Positions 30,711 through 39,947 of a DNA stretch of 64,000 bases are shown in pieces. The stretch comes from an uncultured Pelagibacteraceae bacterium. Its GTDB lineage: Bacteria > Pseudomonadota > Alphaproteobacteria > Pelagibacterales > Pelagibacteraceae. The first letter of the stretch is position 1, and every line of letters starts with the position of its first letter. The notes beneath the pieces were generated by a model that did not search any database, was not told where the DNA came from, and worked only from the letters and a program-made list of their open reading frames with translations. Made by a program: the position numbers and the translations under genes. Location of the stretch: positions 56,999 through 120,998 of the forward strand of contig CACDFI010000006.1 in NCBI GenBank assembly GCA_902551985.1. Direction: 5' to 3'.

Positions 30711-31888
30711 TAAGCAACAAGAAACTCTTTATTTGCCTCTTTGTCATACATAGTCATTATAGGATTATCCTCAACTTCATAAATTTCATCAGAATAAAAT
30801 CCGTTAAAGTTGGTTCTAAAAGTAAGTCCATACGCTCCCAATTGTCCAAGCTCTATATAATCATTTTCTTTTATATTGTTAGGTAAGATAAAAGGTCCTT
30901 TCATATAATCCATGCTATCACATGTTGGGCCATAGAAATCAAATGATGTTAATTTTTTTGAAATAACTCTACCGTCAGTTATCATTTTTGAAGGGTATAC
31001 AATATTTGGAACACCAGCATCAAATAAAGTTCCATATGTTCCATCATTTATATAAAGTTTTTGTTTTTTTCTTAAATCTACTCTAACTATTGTTGAACCA
31101 CTTTCTGCAACAATTGCTCTACCAGGCTCACATATAATTTCTGGAACTTTTTCTATTTTTAAATTTTCTAGACTTTTTTTGATTTCATTGAAGTAGTTAT
31201 CTAAGGATTGAGGTATTAAATCTGGGTAAATAGTTGGAAAGCCTCCCCCAACATTAATTACATCTGGTGTTATTTTTGTTTTTTTTATAATAGTTCCAAT
31301 TTCAAATATTCCTTTAGAATATGAAATTGGATGCATACACTGTGAGCCAACATGAAAACTTAGCCCAATCTTTTTTGCGTATTGTTTAGTTAATCGTAGA
31401 AGTCCTACAGCTTCATTATTAATCGCTCCGAATTTTTTTGATAAATCTATCTCTGCATGTTCATTAGACACAGAAACTCTCACAAATAAATTTAAGTCTT
31501 TTGCATGATTCGTGCTTTCAAGAATTTTTATTAATTCATCTTTAGTATCTAAAGAAAACGTTTTTACGTTATATTTAAAATATGCATCTTTTATATTTTC
31601 TCTGCTCTTTACGGTGTGCATATAGGAGCAATCAGCTTTTGGACTTAATTTTCTAATTGTTTCTATCTCCTTAATAGAGGCTACGTCAAAACTATTTATT
31701 CCACTCTCAAGGATAGTTTTTAAAACTATTGGATGAGGATTTGTTTTTAAAGCATAAAGAACTTTGCCTGGAAAGTTTTTCTGAAAGTATTTAGAGGCCA
31801 ACTTTATTGACTCTTTTCTAATACAATAAACAGGTTTTGTTGGTCTCAGCTGATTAATTAACATTTCAACTGACTTAAATTTTTGCAT
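30710..31888 (-). CDS. Fold-III PLP amino acid decarboxylase (ornithine/lysine/arginine type)
   Basis: Alanine-racemase-fold decarboxylase, 392 aa. The PLP-binding lysine is Lys48 in YALKTNP, the phosphate-binding loop is VGGGFPT, EPGRAIV follows, and the catalytic cysteine is near residue 323 in GPTCDSMDYM. The family annotation would be ornithine decarboxylase. Its operon also holds agmatine deiminase and N-carbamoylputrescine amidase, which need agmatine, so arginine decarboxylation is a real alternative; viral members of this family are known to use arginine. An SD GAGG lies nine bases before the ATG. The leader contains a terminator-like hairpin. Confidence 0.85.
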   Translation of the reverse strand: MQKFKSVEMLINQLRPTKPVYCIRKESIKLASKYFQKNFPGKVLYALKTNPHPIVLKTILESGINSFDVASIKEIETIRKLSPKADCSYMHTVKSRENIKDAYFKYNVKTFSLDTKDELIKILESTNHAKDLNLFVRVSVSNEHAEIDLSKKFGAINNEAVGLLRLTKQYAKKIGLSFHVGSQCMHPISYSKGIFEIGTIIKKTKITPDVINVGGGFPTIYPDLIPQSLDNYFNEIKKSLENLKIEKVPEIICEPGRAIVAESGSTIVRVDLRKKQKLYINDGTYGTLFDAGVPNIVYPSKMITDGRVISKKLTSFDFYGPTCDSMDYMKGPFILPNNIKENDYIELGQLGAYGLTFRTNFNGFYSDEIYEVEDNPIMTMYDKEANKEFLVA

Positions 31889-31913
31889 GTCTGCACCTCT
31901 AAAAAAAATTTAC

Positions 31914-31942
31914 AAAAAAAACCTGCATATCTAGTATGCAAG
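31914..31942 (-). terminator. Terminator-like attenuator in the polyamine operon leader
   Basis: Read on the minus strand: CTTGCATA, loop CTAGA, TATGCAGG, then eight T. The stem is eight pairs with one G-U, and the T-run begins at once. It lies 26 bases upstream of the decarboxylase ATG, so it is inside the leader and would stop transcription before the operon. CTGCAT in the upstream dyad (31956-31951) can pair with ATGCAG of the 3' arm (31928-31923), offering an antiterminator. Confidence 0.6.
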
Positions 31943-31945
31943 TTT

Positions 31946-31964
31946 CATAAATGCAGCATTTATG
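31946..31964 (-). repeat. Perfect 9-bp inverted repeat upstream of the attenuator
   Basis: CATAAATGC, one central base, GCATTTATG. As RNA it folds into a hairpin that sequesters CTGCAT; as DNA it could be a repressor operator. It lies between the divergent polyamine operon and regA, so it could affect either. Confidence 0.55.
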
Positions 31965-32032
31965 CGATAAAATTATTAATGTAAAGTAAATAATGCTATT
32001 GAAATATTTAATTTAATTTCCATATATGGTCC

Positions 32033-32596
32033 ATGATAAACCAACCAACGCTTCAAAAACTAAGTGATTTTGAGGATAAATCACTTCTTATTGTCGACGA
32101 CGATAATCCATTCAGACAGAGATTAGCCAGAGCTATGGAAAAAAAAGGCTTTACTGTAACACAAGCTGAAAGTGTAAAAGTTGGAATAGAGACGGTTAAA
32201 TCTCAAAGTCCAGCATTTGCCGTTGTGGATCTTAGATTAAACGATGGAAATGGACTGGAGGTTGTAAAGGAAATTCAAAAAGTAAATATAAAGAGTCGAA
32301 TCATAATGTTAACTGGTTATGGAAACATTCCAACAGCAGTTGCAGCCATAAAAGAGGGAGCAATAGATTATATAGCGAAACCAGCAGATGCTGATGACGT
32401 TGAAAAGGCACTTTTAGCAGATCCAAATCAAAAACCAGCTCCACCTGAAAACCCCATGTCTGCAGACAGAGTTAAATGGGAGCACATACACAGGGTATTT
32501 GAATTATGTAATAGAAATGTCTCTGAGACGGCAAGAAGACTAAAAATGCACAGAAGAACACTTCAAAGAATTCTATCTAAAAGATCCCCTAGATAA
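32033..32596 (+). CDS. regA: RegA/PrrA/ActR-type response regulator
   Basis: Global redox response regulator of alphaproteobacteria. It is 187 aa: a receiver domain with acidic residues DDD22-24 and the phospho-acceptor Asp66 (VVDLRLNDG), Lys in DYIAKPAD, then a proline-rich linker (PAPPENP) and a Fis-type helix-turn-helix (VSETARRLKMHRRTLQRIL) that matches RegA strongly. The RegB sensor kinase is not adjacent. The gene is monocistronic, divergent from the polyamine operon and convergent with the next ABC ATPase (no gap). Confidence 0.92.
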   Translation: MINQPTLQKLSDFEDKSLLIVDDDNPFRQRLARAMEKKGFTVTQAESVKVGIETVKSQSPAFAVVDLRLNDGNGLEVVKEIQKVNIKSRIIMLTGYGNIPTAVAAIKEGAIDYIAKPADADDVEKALLADPNQKPAPPENPMSADRVKWEHIHRVFELCNRNVSETARRLKMHRRTLQRILSKRSPR

Positions 32597-33526
32597 TCAA
32601 CTTTTAGTAAGTCTTAAAAAAACATCTTCAAGATCTCCATCATCAGTTGAAATATCTTGGATTAATACACCTTGTTTTTTAATTTCTGCAATAATTTTAT
32701 CAATGCTTAATTTACTTTTCTCATAAGACAAAACTAATTTTTTTTCTTCATTTGAGATTATTTTTAAAGACTCAAATGCACCATCTTTGATGTTAGTTTT
32801 TTTATCTAAAATAAAACAAACAATTTTAGTCTGAATTCTTTCTAAAAGATTTTTTGTTGTATCCAAAGCAACTAAATTTCCTTCACTTAAAATACCTATC
32901 CTATCACACATTTTTTCTGCCTCTTCAAGATAATGAGTAGTAAGTATTGTTGTGACACCTCTTTTATTGAGTGATCTAACATTTTCCCATAATGTTGATC
33001 TAAGCTCAACATCGACACCTGCTGTAGGTTCATCTAATATTATTATTGGAGGTTGGTGAACCATTGCTTTAGCTACTAATAACCTTCTTTTCATACCTCC
33101 TGATAAACTTCTAGCATAACTATCAGCTTGATCCTCTAATGACACAAGTTTTAATATTGTGTCAGTAATTCTATCTTTTGTTTTAATTCCATACAGCCCT
33201 GCTTGAAGTTCTAAAAGTTTTCTTGGACTAAAAAATGGATCAAAATTTACTTCTTGTGGAACAATTCCAATAGAAGCTTTTACTTGTCTTGGATTTTTAT
33301 CTAAATTAAATCCCCAAACATTTACTTCACCGTCAGTTTTAATTACTGACCCACCTAAAATATTTATAAATGTGCTCTTTCCAGCTCCATTAGGTCCCAA
33401 TAACCCAAAAATTTCACCTTCTTTCACCTCTAAGTTTAAGTTATTTATTGCTTTTGTTTGTTTAGAGCCGTTTTTTGAATAAACTTTGTTTAGGTTTTTA
33501 ACAGTTAAAACGTTTTTTTTATTCAT
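32597..33526 (-). CDS. ABC transporter ATP-binding protein (YadG/CcmA-like exporter family)
   Basis: ATPase subunit of an ABC-2 type exporter, 309 aa. Walker A GPNGAGKST, the Q-loop PQEVNFDPFF, the ABC signature LSGGMKRRLLVAKA and Walker B IIILDEPTAGVD are all intact, and H-loop TTHYLEEAE follows. A C-terminal regulatory domain of about 80 residues is present. No ABC-2 permease lies next to it; its partner must be elsewhere. The substrate is unknown. It is the sole minus-strand gene between regA and polA. Confidence 0.85.
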   Translation of the reverse strand: MNKKNVLTVKNLNKVYSKNGSKQTKAINNLNLEVKEGEIFGLLGPNGAGKSTFINILGGSVIKTDGEVNVWGFNLDKNPRQVKASIGIVPQEVNFDPFFSPRKLLELQAGLYGIKTKDRITDTILKLVSLEDQADSYARSLSGGMKRRLLVAKAMVHQPPIIILDEPTAGVDVELRSTLWENVRSLNKRGVTTILTTHYLEEAEKMCDRIGILSEGNLVALDTTKNLLERIQTKIVCFILDKKTNIKDGAFESLKIISNEEKKLVLSYEKSKLSIDKIIAEIKKQGVLIQDISTDDGDLEDVFLRLTKS

Positions 33527-33576
33527 AAGAGGGCATACATTTATTACATTTGAAGAAATTAAGATATCATTACATT

Positions 33577-36351
33577 ATGGAGAAAATAAAAAAAAGTGAC
33601 CATTTTTACCTAATTGATGGCTCAGGTTACATTTTTAGAGCGTATTACGCTTTACCACCCTTGACTAGAAAAAGTGATGGATTGCCAGTTGGTGCAGTAA
33701 GTGGATTTTGCAACATGCTCTTTAAATTACTGGAAGACAGTAAATCAAATGATAACTTAGAAAAACCTACACACTTTGCAGTAATATTTGATTCAGCAAG
33801 AAAAAACTTTAGAAATGAAATTTACTCTGAATATAAAGGAAATAGATCTGATGCTCCTGATGATTTGATCCCTCAGTTTGAATATATAAGAAAATCTGTA
33901 AAAGCATTTAATTTACCTTCAATTGAATTAATAAATTATGAAGCTGACGATTTGATTGCGACCTATGTGGAGAAAATTTTAGATTTAGGTGCAAAAGTGA
34001 CCATCGTTTCGTCAGACAAAGATTTGATGCAGCTATATAAAAAAGGTGTCAGAATTTATGATCCTATGAAGAATAAATTTATAAATAAAGATGATGTTTT
34101 AAATAAATTTGGGGTTGCTGCAGATAAAGTAATAGATGTTCAATCATTAGCTGGTGATAGTACAGATAATGTACCTGGTGTGCCAGGTATTGGAGTAAAA
34201 ACAGCAGCTGAATTAATTAATGAATATGGAACTTTAGAAAATCTATTAAAAAATGCATCAAAAATAAAACAAAATAAAAGAAGGGAGACCCTAATCAATA
34301 ATAAGGAAGACGCAATTATTAGTAAAAAATTAGTAACATTAAAAAAAGATGTGCCAGTAAAAAATAAAATTGAGGAATTTATATTAAAAAATGTTGATAA
34401 AGATAAACTCTATTCTTTTCTTAGAGAAATGGAATTTAATAGGTTGTTAAGTTCCGCTATTTCAAAATATGGAGGTAAAAATGATCAGGAAAATAAAAAT
34501 ATTGAAAAAAACTTAGAAAATTTATCAGAAATTAATAAAAGCAACTATCAATTAATAAAGCATGAGAGAGAAATAAAGGATTGGATGAGACAATCTGAAG
34601 AAATTGGTGAATTTGCAATAGATACTGAAACAACCTCTTTAGATCCTCACACAGCAAAATTAGTAGGTATTTCAATATCAAACAGAATTGGAAAAGCCTG
34701 CTATATACCACTTAATCATGTTAATGGAGATAATCTTGATGAAAAAAAAGTTTTAAGCATTTTAAAGAAATATTTAGAGGATGGGAGTATCAAAAAGATA
34801 GGTCAAAACATTAAGTTTGACTTCATTGTTTTTTATCATCGTGGAATAACCTTAGATTCTATGGAAGATACTATGCTTATGTCTTACACATTAGATGCTG
34901 GAAAAAATAGACATAACATGGATACTCTTTCAGAAATTCATCTTGGTCATAAAACTATCAAATATAAAGATTTGGTTGGAACTGGTAAAAAACAACTCAA
35001 CTTTTCTGAAGTTGATATAGCGCAAGCTAAAGATTATGCGGCAGAGGACTCAGATATAACATTTCGATTATACAAAATTTTTTTAAAATCTTTAAAAGCG
35101 GAAAAATTATTAAATATTTATGAGTTATTTGAAAAGCCTCTTATTAAAATACTTGCAGATATGGAGATAAAGGGAATTAGACTTGATAAATCTTCGCTTA
35201 GCAAATTGTCTTCAAAATTTTCATCTAAAATTGAAAAATTAGAAAAGGCAATTTTTAAAATATCAAAAAAAAAATTCAATATAGGTTCAACCAAACAACT
35301 TGGTGAAATTATGTATAATGATTTAAAAATTGCAGCACTTAAAAAAACAAAAAAAGGTAGCTTTGCTACTAGTGCATCTGTTTTAGAAGATTTAGCTTTT
35401 AAAGGTTATGAGTTTCCTAAACTAATCTTAGAATGGAGACAAATAAGTAAGCTTAAAAATACTTATTCGGATGCATTACCAGAGCATATAAATAAAAAAA
35501 CTAATAGAGTGCATACATCATTTTTGCTAGCAGCAACCTCTACAGGTAGGCTGGCTTCTAGTGATCCAAATTTACAAAATATTCCAATAAAATCAGATGA
35601 TGGCAAGGATATTAGAAAAGCTTTTGTATCAGAAAAAAACAATAAATTAATTTCTGCAGACTACAATCAAGTTGAGATGAGAATATTGGCTGACCTAGCA
35701 GATGTAAAGCAACTTAAAAAAGCATTTATAAATAATGAAGATATACACACTCTAACTGCAAGTCAGGTTTTTGGAAAAGAAATTAATAAAATTGACTCTG
35801 AAACAAGAAGAAAAGCAAAAGCAATTAATTTTGGTATTATTTATGGCATATCACAATACGGCTTAGCAAAACAAATCAATGTTTCGAATAATGAAGCAGA
35901 GGAATTTTTAAATTCATATTTTAAAAAGTTTCCGGAGATTAAAGATTATATGAAAACAACAATAAATTTTTGTAGAAAAAGTGGATATGTAAGTAATATT
36001 TTTGGAAGAAAAACTCATCTGACTGGAATTAATGATAAAAACTTTAATGTTAGAAATTTCCAAGAAAGGGCAGCGATAAATGCTCCAATTCAAGGTTCAG
36101 CCTCAGAAATAATGAGATTAGCTATGATAAGAATAAATAAAGAAATATCTAATAATAAAAATAATAGTCTTAAAATGTTATTACAAATCCATGATGAATT
36201 AATTTTTGAAGAAAGATCAATAGAAATAAAAAAAAGTACTAAATTAATAAGGGATTTAATGTTGAGTGTTAAGGATAGTGAACTTCATTCATTTTCAATA
36301 CCACTTTTGGTGGATGTGAATATTGGAGAAAATTGGGGCGAACTCCATTAG
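33577..36351 (+). CDS. polA: DNA polymerase I
   Basis: Repair and Okazaki-fragment polymerase, 924 aa from ATG 33577 (a TTG in frame at 33550 is less likely, since MEKIKKSDHFYLIDGSGYIFRAYY aligns with the family start region; only the ATG-initiated form is needed). Three domains are intact: 5'-3' exonuclease (residues 1-290), a proofreading 3'-5' exonuclease with DTETTSLD, NIKFD and YAAEDSD, and the polymerase domain with motif A (DYNQVEMR), motif B (RRKAKAINFGIIYG) and motif C (IHDEL). Proofreading is thus retained, unlike in some streamlined bacteria. Confidence 0.95.
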   Translation: MEKIKKSDHFYLIDGSGYIFRAYYALPPLTRKSDGLPVGAVSGFCNMLFKLLEDSKSNDNLEKPTHFAVIFDSARKNFRNEIYSEYKGNRSDAPDDLIPQFEYIRKSVKAFNLPSIELINYEADDLIATYVEKILDLGAKVTIVSSDKDLMQLYKKGVRIYDPMKNKFINKDDVLNKFGVAADKVIDVQSLAGDSTDNVPGVPGIGVKTAAELINEYGTLENLLKNASKIKQNKRRETLINNKEDAIISKKLVTLKKDVPVKNKIEEFILKNVDKDKLYSFLREMEFNRLLSSAISKYGGKNDQENKNIEKNLENLSEINKSNYQLIKHEREIKDWMRQSEEIGEFAIDTETTSLDPHTAKLVGISISNRIGKACYIPLNHVNGDNLDEKKVLSILKKYLEDGSIKKIGQNIKFDFIVFYHRGITLDSMEDTMLMSYTLDAGKNRHNMDTLSEIHLGHKTIKYKDLVGTGKKQLNFSEVDIAQAKDYAAEDSDITFRLYKIFLKSLKAEKLLNIYELFEKPLIKILADMEIKGIRLDKSSLSKLSSKFSSKIEKLEKAIFKISKKKFNIGSTKQLGEIMYNDLKIAALKKTKKGSFATSASVLEDLAFKGYEFPKLILEWRQISKLKNTYSDALPEHINKKTNRVHTSFLLAATSTGRLASSDPNLQNIPIKSDDGKDIRKAFVSEKNNKLISADYNQVEMRILADLADVKQLKKAFINNEDIHTLTASQVFGKEINKIDSETRRKAKAINFGIIYGISQYGLAKQINVSNNEAEEFLNSYFKKFPEIKDYMKTTINFCRKSGYVSNIFGRKTHLTGINDKNFNVRNFQERAAINAPIQGSASEIMRLAMIRINKEISNNKNNSLKMLLQIHDELIFEERSIEIKKSTKLIRDLMLSVKDSELHSFSIPLLVDVNIGENWGELH

Positions 36352-36402
36352 CAAACAAACAATTGCCCTATTCTGAACAATTTAGTATTTTTAATCTAAA
36401 TT

Positions 36403-37107
36403 ATGTCTCAAACAATTGCTTTAGTAGATGATGATCGAAACCTCTTAACTTCAGTCCAAATGGCCTTAGAGGAAGAGGGTTTTAAAGTACAAACTTATAT
36501 TGATGGTGAAAATGCACTTGTTGGACTAACAAGAACACCTCCTGATCTTGCAGTCATAGATATAAAAATGCCAAGAATGGATGGGGAAGAACTCTTGAGA
36601 AAACTTAGAAAAAAAACTTCAATGCCAGTTATATTTTTAACTTCTAAAGACCAAGTGACTGATGAAGTTAGTGGGTTGAAACTAGGTGCAGATGATTTTG
36701 TTGGTAAAACCGGTGGATTCTCAACTAAAGTTTTAGTTGAGAGGATCAAAGTCCAATTAAGAAAAAAAGATAAGGATACTAACATTGAGGAAAATAAAAA
36801 TGTTATTTCTCAAGGTAAATTAAAATTGGATCCAGCACAGCTTGAATGTGAGTGGGATGGAAAGCAATTACCAGATAAACTAACTACAACCGAATTTAAA
36901 ATAGTTGAGGAGCTTGCAAAGAGACCAGGAATGATAAAGGAGAGAGCTTTATTAATGGATGTTGCTTACCGAGAAGATACCGACATAGAGGATAGAACAA
37001 TTGATAGTCACGTGAAAAGGATAAGAAAAAAATTTAAAAAGGTAGATAGTGATTTTTCAGCAATTGAAACAAGATACGGAAGTGGATATAGATGGAATGT
37101 TAAATAA
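36403..37107 (+). CDS. chvI: ChvI-type response regulator (OmpR family)
   Basis: Response regulator of the ChvG/ChvI envelope-stress system, 234 aa. The receiver has acidic DDD at 9-11 and the phospho-acceptor Asp53 (VIDIKMPRMDG); the C-terminal winged helix ends in ETRYGSGYRW. In the beta5-alpha5 loop the usual Lys-Pro is replaced: it reads ADDFVGKTGGFS, with Thr and two glycines where most relatives have KPF. Six bases separate it from chvG. The ChvI assignment rests on the pairing with ChvG and the ahcY neighbour. Confidence 0.87.
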   Translation: MSQTIALVDDDRNLLTSVQMALEEEGFKVQTYIDGENALVGLTRTPPDLAVIDIKMPRMDGEELLRKLRKKTSMPVIFLTSKDQVTDEVSGLKLGADDFVGKTGGFSTKVLVERIKVQLRKKDKDTNIEENKNVISQGKLKLDPAQLECEWDGKQLPDKLTTTEFKIVEELAKRPGMIKERALLMDVAYREDTDIEDRTIDSHVKRIRKKFKKVDSDFSAIETRYGSGYRWNVK

Positions 37108-37112
37108 TTGTC

Positions 37113-38618
37113 ATGGGAAGATTATTAAAAAATTTATCCATATTACAAAAATTTTTATTTATTAATTTAGTAGTATTTATTATTCTAGGTATTTTTACCT
37201 TTATTTATCTTGGAACAATTCAAAAAGATTTAATTTCAGAAAAAGAAAAAAGTCACATAGAAATTATTAATCAAACAATTTTTAATTTAGATAAATCAGA
37301 TATTAAATTTACACGAAATGGTATTAACGAATTCCTTTTTTCCAAAAAATCAAGATTTCCTTATTTTGAGAAATTAGACAGAGTAATGTTTTTTGATGAA
37401 AAATTAAATTTAGTGGGAGATACAAGATCAATACCCTCCTCAGAAATGATTATCGAAGATTTATTAGAAAATACAGACAACAAAAAAAATATTTCAAAAA
37501 ATACTAAAAATATTACCACAGTATTTGATGAGGATATTATGGATTATGATATTTCTAATTCAGAAATTTCTATTACAAAAGTTAAAGAGATAGATGGACA
37601 GCACTTTGTATATACCATTCAAAATGTAAAATATAAAAAAACGAATGGTTTTATTATTATTTCTGAAAATGCTGACAATATAGTTCAAAAAATTGCTGAG
37701 AGAGAAAATTTTATAATAAGAACAGCCATAGCTGTTTTTCTAGTTATTTTAATATTTTCTTATGTTTTGAATAGGTATTTTCTTAAACCAATTAAAAATT
37801 TAGTTTCTTATACAAAAATTATTAAGAATAAAAGCAAAGAGAAAGCAGATATTGAAAGTGTAAAAAAAAGGAATGATGAATTAGGTATTCTCTCAAAATC
37901 ACTAGATGAAATGACAAATGAATTGAATAAAAGAATTACAGCAGCTGAAAACTATTCAACTGATTTACTTCATGAAATAAGAAACCCATTAGCGTCTCTT
38001 AAAAGTGCCTCAGAAGTTATTTCTGATACTGATGATAAAGAAAAAAGAAATAAATTGATTAATATTGTTTCGCACGATGTAGAAAGAATAGAGAGGCTTA
38101 TTACTGATTATTCTCAAATGTTGAAAGATGAAGTTGTAATTTCAACGGAAAAAATGCAGAAAATAAATATAAAAGATATAGCAAGTTCAGTTGTTGATGA
38201 TTTTAATAATATTTATAACTCAAAGAAAAAAATAAATATAAAATTAAAATCTAATGGGTCAGAACAATATTTCATTTATGGAATTAATAATAGGATTGAA
38301 CAAATAATTGCAAATTTATTAGAAAACTCAATATCATTTAGTAGCCCAAATCAAGAAATAGTAGTTAATGTGTTTATCAATAAGGATGGAAAACCTACAA
38401 TTGCAGTAATTGACGAAGGTACTGGGTTTGTAGAGAAAGATACAAATAAAATATTCAACAGATTTTACAGTAATAGACCCAAAAATTTTGGTGAACATTC
38501 TGGATTAGGTCTAAATATAGTGAAAAACTTGGTAGAATTACATAATGGACAAATAAAAGCCGAAAATAACGTAAACAAAGGTGCAAAAGTTGAGATTATT
38601 TTCCCGGCGACCCAATGA
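37113..38618 (+). CDS. chvG: ChvG-type sensor histidine kinase
   Basis: Membrane sensor kinase, 501 aa. One membrane helix near residues 13-32, a periplasmic sensor region to about 200, a second helix near 203-222, then HAMP, a HisKA domain with phospho-acceptor His287 (LLHEIRNPL) and an ATPase domain (NLLENSISFS, DEGTGF, GLGLNIV). It partners ChvI. In rhizobia chvG is followed by hprK and PTS(Ntr) genes before ahcY; here ahcY follows directly. Confidence 0.88.
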   Translation: MGRLLKNLSILQKFLFINLVVFIILGIFTFIYLGTIQKDLISEKEKSHIEIINQTIFNLDKSDIKFTRNGINEFLFSKKSRFPYFEKLDRVMFFDEKLNLVGDTRSIPSSEMIIEDLLENTDNKKNISKNTKNITTVFDEDIMDYDISNSEISITKVKEIDGQHFVYTIQNVKYKKTNGFIIISENADNIVQKIAERENFIIRTAIAVFLVILIFSYVLNRYFLKPIKNLVSYTKIIKNKSKEKADIESVKKRNDELGILSKSLDEMTNELNKRITAAENYSTDLLHEIRNPLASLKSASEVISDTDDKEKRNKLINIVSHDVERIERLITDYSQMLKDEVVISTEKMQKINIKDIASSVVDDFNNIYNSKKKINIKLKSNGSEQYFIYGINNRIEQIIANLLENSISFSSPNQEIVVNVFINKDGKPTIAVIDEGTGFVEKDTNKIFNRFYSNRPKNFGEHSGLGLNIVKNLVELHNGQIKAENNVNKGAKVEIIFPATQ

Positions 38619-38654
38619 AAAGTTGATTATTATAAATAAAGTTGTTACAAGCCG

Positions 38655-39947
38655 ATGCTTATGACAGATTATAAAGTAAAAGATATTAATGAAGCAGAAT
38701 TTGGAAGAAAAGAGATTTCATTAGCAGAAACGGAAATGCCAGGCTTAATGGCATTGAGGAAAGAATATAAGGGAAAACATCCGTTAAAAGGTGCAAGAAT
38801 TTTAGGTTGTCTACACATGACAATCCAAACAGCAGTTTTAATTGAAACTTTAGTTGATCTTGGCGCTGAAGTCAGATGGTCTTCATGTAATATTTTTTCT
38901 ACTCAAGACCACGCAGCTGCTGCAATCGCAAAAGCTGGCATTCCAGTTTTTGCATGGAAAGGTGAAACAGAAGAAGAATATTGGTGGTGCGTAAGACAAA
39001 CAATCGAAGGTAAAAAAGATTGGAAACCAAATATGATTTTAGATGATGGTGGAGATCTTACTGCGCTTATGCACAAAGATTATAAAGATTTGATGAAGGA
39101 TATTAAAGGTTTGAGTGAAGAAACTACTACAGGAGTATTGGCTCTAAAAAAAATGGAAGAACAAGGTACACTTTTAGTACCTGCTATAAATGTAAATGAT
39201 TCAGTTACAAAATCAAAATTTGATAATCTATATGGATGTAGAGAGAGCTTAGTCGATGGAATAAAAAGAGCTACAGATGTAATGATGTCAGGAAAAGTTG
39301 CTATCGTTGCAGGATTTGGAGATGTAGGAAAGGGTAGTGCGGCATCTTTGAGACAAAGTGGTGCAAGGGTAATGGTAACCGAAACTGATCCGATTTGTGC
39401 CCTACAAGCTGCAATGGAAGGTTATGAAGTTGTTTTAATGGATGAGATGATAGGTCAAGCAGATATTGTTGTAACAGCAACTGGAAACAAAGATATTGTA
39501 ACAGCAGACCATATGAGAGCGATGAAAGATAGGTCTATACTCTGTAACATTGGACACTTTGATAATGAAATTCAAGTTGATGCATTAAAAAATTATAAAT
39601 GGGATGAAATCAAACCACAAGTTCACGAAATTACATTTCCAGATAACAAAAGACTTATTTTGTTAGCTGAGGGACGACTTGTAAATTTAGGGTGTGCAAC
39701 TGGACACCCAAGTTTTGTCATGAGTGCTTCATTTACAAATCAAGTTACAGCCCAAATAGAACTATGGAACAACTCAGATAACTATGAGAATAAAGTATAC
39801 GTACTTCCTAAACATTTAGACGAAAAAGTCGCTAGATTACATTTAGAAAAAGTTGGAGCTAAATTAACTCCTTTATCTAAGGATCAAGCCGATTACATAA
39901 GTGTTAAAACTGAGGGACCATACAAGCCAGATGCTTACCGCTACTAA
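38655..39947 (+). CDS. ahcY: S-adenosylhomocysteine hydrolase
   Basis: Splits S-adenosylhomocysteine into homocysteine and adenosine, using bound NAD. It is 430 aa. Visible are [15 protein letters not shown], the NAD-binding [20 protein letters not shown], and the C-terminal [19 protein letters not shown] with the conserved PYKPDAYRY end. The frame begins at ATG 38655, with another ATG six bases on. The 36-base gap before it has no room for a SAH riboswitch. The 3' end overlaps tsaE. Confidence 0.96.
   Translation: MLMTDYKVKDINEAEFGRKEISLAETEMPGLMALRKEYKGKHPLKGARILGCLHMTIQTAVLIETLVDLGAEVRWSSCNIFSTQDHAAAAIAKAGIPVFAWKGETEEEYWWCVRQTIEGKKDWKPNMILDDGGDLTALMHKDYKDLMKDIKGLSEETTTGVLALKKMEEQGTLLVPAINVNDSVTKSKFDNLYGCRESLVDGIKRATDVMMSGKVAIVAGFGDVGKGSAASLRQSGARVMVTETDPICALQAAMEGYEVVLMDEMIGQADIVVTATGNKDIVTADHMRAMKDRSILCNIGHFDNEIQVDALKNYKWDEIKPQVHEITFPDNKRLILLAEGRLVNLGCATGHPSFVMSASFTNQVTAQIELWNNSDNYENKVYVLPKHLDEKVARLHLEKVGAKLTPLSKDQADYISVKTEGPYKPDAYRY

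Noticed and set aside
30494..30886. A 130-codon plus-strand frame across the junction of the decarboxylase and deoxyhypusine-synthase-like genes.
   Set aside because: Opposite two well-supported genes and composed mainly of Leu/Phe/Tyr/His; looks like a reverse-strand artefact.
38619..38654. Possible SAH riboswitch before ahcY.
   Set aside because: Only 36 bases separate chvG and ahcY, and no conserved core or stable fold is visible.
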